Below are positions 1 to 11,100 of a DNA stretch of 60,000 bases, one piece after another. The DNA is from Antedon mediterranea (lineage: Eukaryota; Echinodermata; Crinoidea; Comatulida; Antedonidae), in NCBI RefSeq assembly GCF_964355755.1, contig NC_092674.1, positions 7,261,001-7,321,000 on the forward strand, written 5' to 3'. Made by a program: the position numbers and the translations under genes. Positions within the stretch are counted from its first letter, which is position 1. The number at the start of each line of letters is the position of its first letter. The notes under the pieces are model-generated. The model had not been told where the DNA came from. It made no database searches and was given only the letters and a program-made list of their open reading frames with translations.

Positions 1-578
1 TATGTAGCTGTCATTGCAATTACACTGAATTTATGCAGTTCATTTACAGTATATTCAGTGAAAATAGCAGAACAGAACTCGAAGAACGGGATGAAGGAAC
101 CAGTAGACGTCGCCACAGAAGCGTTTTCAATCGATACAACAGCGCCGATGAATACTTGCTCATTCATCATATAAACATGTTCATATACATAACATCATCA
201 TCATGTAGTAAAATAAATGGCAGTTAAGTACACTTAAGAAGGTATAAGGCAACAATTATAATGCATGCTTGATCCAGTATATTCTCATGTTGTGGATGCA
301 GAATACAGAAATGTTTGCAGAGTAATAAGCAGTAACGGAAGATAGAAGATTCAAGCATCAAGATCTACTGTCACCACAGAGAGAAAGCTGAGAAGACTAC
401 ATTGTACAATAACTGCCATATCGTGCTACATATTATACTATACAATAAACACAAGTACATTTTTATTATACACAAATCTATATTCACATTGGATCACGTA
501 CAAATGACCCATCGTACAAATGCAGTTAGTTGCAATGACATGCGCAATAATAATATCCTGTAACTGGGACAACCACAG

Positions 579-616
579 GGGAAATAAATTAAGATATTTA
601 ATTAATTTATTTCCTC
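579..616. repeat. A/T-rich perfect hairpin
   Basis: GGAAATAAATTAA is followed after a few bases by its near reverse complement TTAATTTATTTCC, giving a strong stem. It may be a relic of a small foldback element; no function is apparent. Confidence 0.6.
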
Positions 617-1206
617 TACGAGAAGCTGAAGAAACCAGGTTAATTAAATTTTAAAAAACTCGGTTAGCAACGGCGTGCTTGAAACTGCTTACTACAGTAC
701 TTAATCTAATAAAACAATGAATTCGTACAAAGATTCTAATTAAATCGATTCATGCGAAGCTGATACCGTAATTAAAAAATTTAATCGTAATAATTAAGAG
801 CGCTGTGTAGCTTCTACAGGTAGCCTAATGCATAATGGTTTTTCTGTGTTTTCAAGTTTTGCACTCTTGGACAAATGACATTTGACTTATTAATTACTCA
901 AGACTACAGTATAGACTGGGAACTGACTAATGAAAGAACAAGATTGACCAAATACTGTATTGTAGTTTGACAAATGACAGAATACACCAACTTTACAATG
1001 TGATAATGTCATTTTCCCCCCAGGTTTTTTTTTACTATTATGTATAAACAATTTTTCTTTAAATTAATGCGTGGACCTTTTATACCTTTTCTAATTCAAC
1101 ATGTTCTGCTTTTATTCATTTCAGAGAAAATACATTTTGACTTGCTCAATTTTTGATGATACGATACCTGTATGTTAAAAATGAAATACTGTACATTATT
1201 ATGGGT

Positions 1207-1508
1207 AATAAATGAGAAGGATTTGTAATGACGGGATCAATCCAATCTCACTCTCTTGCTGCGGCATCCTATAGGAGTTGCAAACCAATTGGTAAGAAAA
1301 GTGAGCTTTCCCATCTTGACTGTATATCTCGGGTCACTTTGGCTGTGAAGTAGATGACCTAACCAGTAGCCAATCACAAGGCACTACAACATAAGTGACC
1401 CGATCACCAGGCCTAACTAAACTGCAGTTGAGAAGAATTTGTTTAGCTGTTGGCAAGAGATATTGTAGGCCTGCAATGGATTGATACAAATCCTTCTCAT
1501 TTATTCAT
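1207..1508. mobile_element. MITE-like inverted-repeat element (AAATGAGAAGGATTTGTA ends)
   Basis: The left end reads TAATAAATGAGAAGGATTTG and the right end is its inverse (CAAATCCTTCTCATTTATT). Inner arms also pair loosely (GATCAATCCAAT against ATGGATTGATAC). About 300 bp with no coding capacity, so a non-autonomous DNA transposon is likely. It lies in the presumed PCF11 intron. No clear target-site duplication was identified. Confidence 0.7.
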
Positions 1509-2071
1509 AGTCTATGCTATTACTGTATATTCATTATGTAATCTGAGTGTTATAATCATTCCACTGCCTATTTTGGCTAAATTCTATTACCAATCACTGG
1601 AACTATACTGAGGTCATTTACTGGTAAAGGATGCAGAATAAAAACACCATTTGATTGGAGAGTATTGATACCAGTTCCAGCTACATTAAAAGATAATTGG
1701 AGTACTTGTAGGCTTTTGTGTTTCTTAGCTCTACTTGCAGGATACATCAATCAAGTGTTGGCAGCAGCTGTGTGCAATGTAGCTGCTTTGCTAATAATAT
1801 TGCTGATACAGACCAAACAAAGACTGGAAGATTCTTGAAAAACAGCTTTGGAAACATTAAATGTCTAATTAAAAAATGTTATTTTGATATTACCGTACTG
1901 TAATTTAATAATGAGCAAGTGAATTTGTATTTCCTTTACGAGTTTGAAAAAAAAAGCATGAAAAATAAAATGCTTGTTTTAAAAAAGGTATAACTGGTCT
2001 CATGGCGTTGTATATGATTTAATGTTTTTCCGATTTTCATAACATGCAAGATATTTTCATTCCGTATGTAG

Positions 2072-2197
2072 GTAAATGGCAAGGAAAAACTACCTATTCT
2101 CTACCTTATGGATTCAATCATTAAAAACAGTGGAGGCATTTATCTGCGATGCTTTTCTGTCAACTTGGTCCAAACGTTCGTTGGTGCATTTTCAAAG
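2072..2197 (+). CDS. PCF11: PCF11 exon (CID helices, YLMDSIIKN)
   Basis: 126 nt, phase 0 to 0. The acceptor is ..TATGTAG before GTAAATGG; the donor AAAG/GTTCGAG is non-ideal at +3. It encodes GKEKLPILYLMDSIIKN followed by the SVNLVQTFVGAFSK helix, the CTD-groove part of the CID. It is shorter than 60 codons, so it was found by reading rather than by ORF length. Confidence 0.9.
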
Positions 2198-5100
2198 GTT
2201 CGAGAAAAGATGATTTCATTACCTTCTCATTTATTAATTTTGTCTTTTAGGGTGTCAAGTGGAATTTTTCAAATACATTGATACAAGTGTACAATAAATT
2301 TCCTGTGGTACAAACTACAAAATAAAACAAAAATATTTTTAATAATATTCACAAGATATTTAAGTTGAGACCATTCTTCAACAAAAGATTTGTTTAATCA
2401 AAACTCCTGATCACAAAATGAATAGCAGTTGTATAGCGTGATTTAGATGGATCAAGACATTTATTGTTGCATCAACGTGTTCCCAATAATTCCCAATTGA
2501 AATTTTCGTGCTTTGTGCCGCCAAATACAATATTGCAGTTGTAAGGTCAAACTGTTTGGGCTTATTCGACATTGAATAAAAACGTATACAGTACCCTAAA
2601 AAAAAATTTTTCTTTTCACATCTGTGTTTTTATATAACACCCAAATTAAATTCCTGTCATTTGATTGGACGATTGTGGGTCACATGGCTTGATATAGTGC
2701 GTGCTATTTGACAACTGTATAATAGTAATCTGAAATCCAATAGCAGCATCGTCTGTTCTACGAATGAAAGATCAGAACAATGGAAATGAATCTACTTAGG
2801 TGTTATATAACACAAATAATGAATGTTTTTATATTCATTTGATGGTACAAATTATTTTGGTGAAATACGAAATTCTATTTTCGCTGGGGCTTGTAAATTC
2901 AATTGAAATTATTTGTATCACACTTGTAAACATTCAATATTTGTATAATAATTGTGGTAAATAAAAGAATGCACAGCGATTGGTTGTGAGAGAAGCAGGA
3001 AATCAAAATAGTGTTTCATTGTAGATGGGGAATTACAAAGAAATTAAACCATTAAGCACACCTGACAAGGGGACACCGGTACTATTTCATGGAAATGCAG
3101 CACTACATAATATATCAAATGTATAGGCGTAGAAAAACTTAAATCACCATGCTGATATACTGAAAATGAATTAAATTTTTAACAGATAAGATGACGAAAT
3201 CTGAGAATAAGAAAAGGGTGCTCTAAACCGAGATTGCGAACCCAGAATATTTTTTTTTAATATGGCCTTGTTCAATGGCATAACGTACAGGGCAAAGGCC
3301 CCTGGTTTAGTATTCCGAAGGGCCTTTAAAGCTGAGTAGTTGCTTTGGGCTGCTCGCGCTCTAAAGGGCCCCCTGTGTGTTAGCCAGTGAGCGATTCAAC
3401 TGTTTCTGGTATCACCAGTTGGATTGGATGCTAATACTGCTACACATGCCCTCAATAATCCTTTCTTTCCTAAGAAAAAATGTCCCCACTAGTTCTTTGT
3501 GTAACTTCTGCATTACAAATTCAAATGATTTTTGAAGACTGAAGTATACTGGATTCATTTTGTGATCAGATATTGTGTAGTTTAGATTAAAGTAATTCAT
3601 CTAAAGATTTTTATGAAAAAATTGCTCATTCAAAGAAAAAAGCAGTCACTATTATATCCTATCACTAATGTCAACAAATTCTTAAATGTAAAATTTTTAT
3701 TTGATATATAAACAAAATATTAGGTAGATGAAAAGACGAGGGAATCAATGTTTAAGTTAAGATCCACATGGAATGGAATATTCCAAGATGCTTCACTCCA
3801 TGCTTTGGACAAGAAAGTTAAGAGTATTGACCCTGCCTGGCCAATTGTTACTCCGAAACCAAAAGCAACTCCTGTTCCATCTGTGATTCATGTGAATCCA
3901 AAATTTATTAAGAAGGTACAGTATTCAAATTCTAATATTTAGATAATAGGCTATTCTGCATATAAAGTTACAGAATGATTTTTAAAAGTGAAAAAGAAAC
4001 TATTGCTGAAAAAAAATGAAATAACTAAATCATAGTTTCAATAAGACATTGTTTTTTTTAAAGGTTATTGATGGCTTCAGAATTATTTAGAATTATCTAA
4101 TCCATGAAAGTCCTTTTATTCTCTACCAAGCTATGTAATGATACTGTACAGTAATTTAAATAATATATAATGGCTTATGACTGTAAATTAATTGGTAATC
4201 AACAAAGATAGTTTAATTTCACACTGTCTGAAATATATGACGATCTTACTAATACTATTTGAAATTATTACAATTTTTTTCATAGGAGCAAGAGGTGAAG
4301 AAACCTGAACCACAGTTAGACCTTGATTTACTACTACAGCAACGGAAATCTGAAGATGAAATGCGAAAGGCTCTCATAGAAAAACAGCAGCAGCTTCTGC
4401 AACTTAAACGAAAAGAATTAGAATTTGAGTTGGAGCAAACAAAGTTAAGATTAGAAACTCAGAATATGGAGTTGGCTATAAAAAACAAGCGGTTAGAGGC
4501 TCAAAATAGATTGCTAACAATAGGAGATGTGACACCACCAACAGAAATGGTAGTAGAAGAACCTGCAACTGTTGAGGAACAACCATGGATGCGACATGCC
4601 GCAGTGTCTACATTAAAAACCCCATTACAGGAGGTAAGGCCTCGTTTGCGTTTAATATGCACTTATCATAAATTTAAATTGGTTACAGGAGTAAAGTAGT
4701 ACTAAATATTTAGAATTGGAAAATATATTTTCCGTCCAAGCTGTCTATCAATACAGTAGTAAAGCAGTACGAATTAAATTCTGCTATTTTTTTCTATAGA
4801 CTTTTGTGGCTCCTCCTGTAACAGCTCCTGCTCAAGTTCCTCTTCAAACCGCTCGAGATCCAAGACTGGCCTCCAGGGATCCACGTTTAGCACGTCGTGA
4901 TCCAAGAATTAGGACTGCTCCAACCAGTAATGCACAGCAAGTTATTCCTCAGACAATTGATCCACCAAAGCCTGTTAGTCAACCTACCCTAACCATTCCT
5001 ACACAAGTTATACCACAAAATCCACCTGTAAGCATTAACCCGTCGCAGCCTTTACTTGGTAAAACACCATTACTTCCAATTCCATTTAAGCCTCGATCTA

Positions 5101-8100
5101 TTCTTAAAAATGCTAATGAGAAAACACCTGTAGGGCCTAATGTACAAAATATGGATGTCTCTGACAATCTCGTTAACCAAGTACATCCTGCATTGAGAGA
5201 TATACCTGGTCTGAGGTTACACGAACCTGATCAAAGAATGCCTGTGCCTGGTGGAATGCCAATGCCTGGTCAAAGAATGCCTATGCCTGGACAAAGGATG
5301 CCAATGCCTGCTCAAATAAGAGATCGTGGACCTATGCATTTTAATGGACCAATGGGTGTTATACCAAGAAGAGAAGGCCCAGGGTTCAGAGATGATCTTC
5401 CTGGAAAAGATTTCCCTCCTGAAAGAGATTTCCCTCCTGAAAGAGATTTCCCCCCTGGAAAAGATTTACACCCCGGAAGAGATTTGCCACCTAATAACAA
5501 TTCAAGGATAAATACACGTAAAGACAGACTCAATGAAAGAACGTATAAAGATGAATTTGGCAGAGATGTTGTGGATAATAGAGATGAACGAGAAAGAAGG
5601 GAAGATGAAAGGAGGGAAGAAAAAAGAAGAATGGATAGAACTGATCGGGAAAGGGAAAGAAGAAGAAATGATCGTTTAAGAGAAACAAGAAGGGATGAAA
5701 GAAATAATGATGACAGAAAAGACCATTCAAGACGAGATAGTAAAGAAAGGGATAGAGGAAAGTCTCGTAGCTCACGACGTAGGTCTGTGTCACCATACAG
5801 ACGATCTCGATCCCCACGTGATAGACGTGAACGTTCATCCAGAAGTGAAAAAGACAGAAAGGAAAGTAAACCAAAAGAAAAGAAATCTGATGAGGGTAGT
5901 AGAAGTAGTAAAGAGGATGAAAGCCAAAGTGATACTTCAGAAAAAAAGCAAACTGTAAGTGTCAAAATATCAGAAAAATCAAAAGAGGAAGACAAATCAA
6001 AAACTATAGAAGAGAAGTCATCAAAGAGAAAATCAGATGTAATAGATGCAACTAAAATAACAGAAGAAACAACATCTAAGAAGGCAAAGATACAAGATGA
6101 TGATGAAGGTCAAGCAAAGTAAGTATTGCTAAATCCTATAAGGATTTGTAATGAATAATATGTCTAGCAACTCTCAAACTCAAAACTTTATCAAAAATTA
6201 CCATACAATGACTAAAAACTTCCTGTTCTCTATTGAAGCTTCATTTAATGTCATACTCTTATTATTTCAATTCTGTCTAGTAGTATTCAGAAAAATAATG
6301 GTAAATGGGAAGAAGAGCCTTGGTGCGAGAGACTTGGACCTACTAAGGATGTCAATCCAAAAGAAAGCTCGGAAAAGAAGAAATCTGCAAACCAAAGCCC
6401 ATCAAGAAATACACGTTTTGAAGAAAGTCCTGCTAAAGATAGTCCTGATAGTCCCGTTCAAGATGAAAGGTCTACTGATTCACATCCTATGGTTGTAGAT
6501 AGAAGTCCACCCTTCAGACGAGTTAGTATAGACCCATCAGTAAAGATACCCAAAGAACTATCTGCCCAAATGCTGCCTAAAATACTTGCTAATGTAAGTA
6601 CTGTAGTACTTAATTGTTTACTTTCAATCTAATCTAATATATTTTTATAACCGATTTTGAATAATTGTATAAAAATTAAAAAGAACTGCAGACATTTGTT
6701 TAAATATAATAAAAAATAATAATGTCTTCATAATACTAAACAAAATCATTTAAATTGTATTGTATTTTTATAGTTATGGTCAGGACTATTGTTTGTGATT
6801 GATTTCACATTGTAGATAATTATTTATTAATTCAATTATTTCTTCTTCAGGCTGGCAAACAATTGGACTCCGGACAAATTGATCATAAACAACACCAGGA
6901 ACTACTCAGTAAACTCTCAGAAGTTTATAAGTTCCAACAACAGAAAACCGATGAAATATCTTGGCAACGAAGCGAGGCGCTACTTTCACCAAGCAGGAAA
7001 ACTACAAGTAAAGATAAAGATGAACGTGTTAGGGTTTCCAAAGATATTCCAACTGATAAAGATAAAAATGTACACTCTGAAAAACCACAAGATAAAGACA
7101 TGAGAAGAAAAGATGATACCGATATGCGAAAGTTAGGTGACAAAGATGATCGCAAGATGGATACTAAAACTGTTGAAGAGGAAGAGGAGATGTTAGAAAG
7201 TGGGAGTGATGTTCCAATGGCAATTGATCAAGACATGAGAAGTTTACCAAAAGCTGTTGATAAGGATGAACGCAGATCTTCAGTCAATAAAGAAAAGAAA
7301 TCTGAAGAGGATTTAGATATGCGAAAACAAGAAAATAAGAAACAAATATTACATTCCAGTGATAGTGATAAAGATGAAAGAGTTAAATCTGACAGAGACT
7401 TTCGCCAGAAAAGAAGGGAAGGCCTTAGATCTTCTGCAGCAAATGAAACAGATAAGGATGAACGAATGGAAAACTTGAAGAAAAACCAAACTGAAATTAA
7501 GGAAAGAGACTCAGGACCAGATTTTGAAACCGCAGAAGATCCAAAACCTCAAAGTGATTTTGATAGTCGTTTTGGACATGGAATGCACCCATTTATGCAA
7601 ATTGATGCTCCAGCAAAAGTCAAACAAGAAACTTCACTTACTAGCCCAGGAATTCGTGACTCAGGAGAATATTGGGGACAACAGGATCCAAAAATGCAAC
7701 AGAAAAAGACAGCAAAATGGGATAAATGGCGATCTGACCACCCAGAACATTTTGGAAAAGAAGATCCTGAGCGAATTCGTCAAAATAGTGCATCTGAAGA
7801 CTCTGACAATCCATTTGGTATGGATTTAGGATTGCCATCAAAAGATGTTGATGAACGCGTGTTTCAACGTCCACCTAAAAGGTAATTACTGTTGTTACAA
7901 TCCCTATAGAGAAATTTAAATAAGTACTGTAGAGGGAAATTGAAATCTACTGTAGTTGTATTTTTTTAGCCAAATTTATTGATTTATATTAAAAAGTATC
8001 TATTTTCTGATATTTTTTATGTAAACATAATTTGAATACATTTTTATTTTGAATTCAATGACTATTTTAGGGAGCTGCCACCTAGTGATATGGATATGCG

Positions 8101-11100
8101 AACACCTATGGACATCGATAGTCGTGAGATGAAATCACAAGTGGATTTACCTAGTAGTAGTCTGGAAAGAAAACCAGAACCACCAATTCATGATGTACTC
8201 TTGCATCCAGTGGATCGTGAAGGTAGACGTTTGGCAGTTGGTCCAGATGGAAAACTTTTAATTGGCGATGATGGAAAACTGGTGAAATTAGGAGCAGATG
8301 GTAGACTTCGAAGAGAACAAGAAATCCGACCACACATTAAAGAATTTGAAAATAGGCCTGATAGGCCACCTCATCCGAGTAGGGAAAGAGTTTTTGAAGA
8401 ACATGGACGACCACTTCTTAATCGTGATGGACGACCTGCTTTTGAGAGAGAAAGAAGACCTGCTTTTGACAGAAGACCTATTGTTGATCGTGATGGGAGA
8501 CCAGTATTTGATCGTGATGGGAGACCAGTGTTTGATCGTGATGGACGATTAGTATTTGATCGTGATGGAAGACCTATACATAATCGTGATGGTAGACCTT
8601 TAATTGATCGCGATGGTCGACCTTTACTTGATCGTGATGGTCGACCTCTACTTGATCGTGATGGACGGCCTGTACTTGATCGTGACGGACGTCCTGTACT
8701 TGATCGTGACGGACGACCTTTACTTGATCGTGACGGACGACCTGTAGTTGATCGTGATGGGAGGCCTTTGCTTGACCGAAATGGGAGACCAGTTTTTGAG
8801 CGTGATAGAAGAACTATACTTGACCGTGATGGAAGGCCTGTTTTTGAACGTGACAGAAGGCCTTTTCATGAACGAGACAGAAGACTTGGCCTTGACCGTG
8901 ATGGAAGAGTTTTCAACCGCGATGAAAGACGTCTCCTTGAGCATGACAGAAGACCAGTTATTGATCGTGATGGAAGACCAATTATTGATCGTGATGGAAG
9001 ACCTATTCTCAACCGTGGTGGAAGACCACCACTTCCATTAGGAGCAGATGGAAAACCACTTCCAATGGGACTTCCACTCGGACCTGATGGAAGACCACTA
9101 CCTCTTCCTCTCGGACCTGATGGACGCCCTATTCCTCTCGGACCTGATGGACGTCCTGTCGGACCTGATGGCCGTCCTCTTCCCATAGAATTGGAAAAGG
9201 CACTTCCTTTAGGACCTGATGGGCGTCCTCTTCAATTGGGACCAGATGGACTACCAATTCCAGGCTTGCCTGTTAATGGAAACCCAATGCACTTTACTAT
9301 GGAGATGATTGTTAATCAAGCCGTCCAAAATGTTACTCAGATGATAGGTCGTAATATAGGCATACCTGGTCAAAGATATGTCACTCCAGGGCTAGATAAC
9401 CAACCAGCATCTACATTCCCTCTAGAGCCAAGTAAGTAAACACTGAGCATTTATTGAAATCATGAAACTAATCAAATCGTAAAAGATTTTAAATTATTTT
9501 ATTGATTTTTAGTGTACTTTTGTATTAGTTTAAGTAAATAATGATATTTAATTAATCAATTCAATTGCAGCTCTACCTCCACAGCAAGAACCAATTCAAA
9601 CCCAAGGAGATGTCAACTCGCTATTTGCTAAGTTGTTGGAGACTGGAATAATTACAAAAAAGACAGTTCCAGTAGAAAAAGCCGAAAGGTCAGACTCACC
9701 GTCTGTTGCTCACTCAGAAAGTGAGAAGAAAGAAGTGAAACCAGATGAAAAGGCAGACTCCGATAATGAAGAATGTGAAAGAGATCTTACAATTCCACCA
9801 ATTACATTTGATCTTAAAGACCTCAAAGAGTAAGTCTTTTGTAATGTTCTTTGTGTCAATTAAGTACTTGTGTCATCAGTAAACTCTCTTATACCTCCTG
9901 GTCGTTAACTAATACAGTAACTATTTTAGGTTTATGAGGTAAATCCTCTTAAAAATGTTTCTGTTGTTTAAAATCGTTATCAGCATTAGAAGTTTCTATT
10001 AATAAATTGATAAAATGAATTCCTTTTCTTTCTCTTCTAGACGCTATCCTGGCGTAATAAAAAGCATTTACTCAGGAACGCAGTGCAAGTCCTGTGGACT
10101 TCGATTCACCATCAACCAGATGGATGGCTATCGCAAACATCTTGATTGGCACTTCAAGTTAAACCGCAAGGATCGTGATGATGTGAAGGCACGTACCTCT
10201 CGCAGATGGTTCCTTAGTTCCGATAGCTGGATTGTTTACGAGAACTTTGATAACTTACAAGAAGGAGGTACAGTATAAACAGAACACAATTAATAGTATA
10301 CATATAAGGAATGTTTATGAGTTATTTGGAGACTTTTTACAATTTTTTTTAAAAGGCTGTGCTTAAACTTTGACATGGAGTAGAGTAAACAGTTATAGAT
10401 GGCGTGCACAACAGGTTAATTTCCAAACACAATTGTAACAACAATGCTGCGGAAATCAGTCAACAATGTCGTGTGGCAACAAATTCTGAAAATATTTACA
10501 AAAAGCTTAACATGCTTATCACCATTAGATATGACTTTTTCATGAGATAGGGCTAATTCCCAACCAATCAAATTGCAAGAGTACAGGTGTGTTATAATTT
10601 TTTAAAGCATGGGTTTAGAATATTTGGAATAAGTTTTTACTAATGTTGAAAATGTCTTTCAATTTGTAGCCGAGACTTCATTTTTTGAGGAGCAGGCAGT
10701 TCAGATGAAAGTAACTGAATTTAAAGTTAGCAGTGTGCCCATCATACCAGGAAATGATAAGGATGATGTAAGTAATTATGCTAATTTATTCAATTGTAGT
10801 AAACTCAAACCAACCACATATCAACACCTATAAACCAGAGTTTTTTGTAAACCACACCAATCAGAAATGCAGTCTGAGACACGAAAAAAAAAGTATGATG
10901 TGCTCAAATATGGTAGTGATATTAAATCATCGTGTCCTATATATTGAGGATTTGTAACAAATTTGTTCTTTTTTATATATTTTAGATTTGTAAAGTATGT
11001 CACGAACCATTCCAACAGTTCTGGGATGAAGATGAAGAGCAATGGCAGCTGAAAGATGCTGTACGAATTGATAACAAGGTAAGCACAGATTAATCGCAGT

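Larger units (their letters stand above)
1..2071 (+). other. Probable PCF11 intron (no coding sequence seen)
   Basis: No coding exon was recognised. The first recognisable PCF11 exon (2072) starts in the middle of the CID domain with a splice acceptor, so the start codon and first CID helices lie upstream and this stretch is most simply intron. It contains a 15-bp-arm A/T hairpin near 579-616 and an inverted-repeat element at 1207-1508. The 61- to 64-codon open frames at 33-227 and 1718-1903 resemble nothing and lack splice context. Confidence 0.6.

Noticed and set aside
33-227. 64-codon open frame as the missing PCF11 first exon
   Set aside because: It does not resemble the first CID helices and has no start context or donor in the needed phase.
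5312-5995. 227-codon open frame antisense to PCF11
   Set aside because: Shadow of the Arg/Glu/Ser-rich coding exon; its Leu/Ser-rich translation is the expected antisense of such codons.
8720-9186. Antisense Gly/Pro/Ser-rich open frames over the octad repeat
   Set aside because: Products of the 24-bp repeat being open in several frames.
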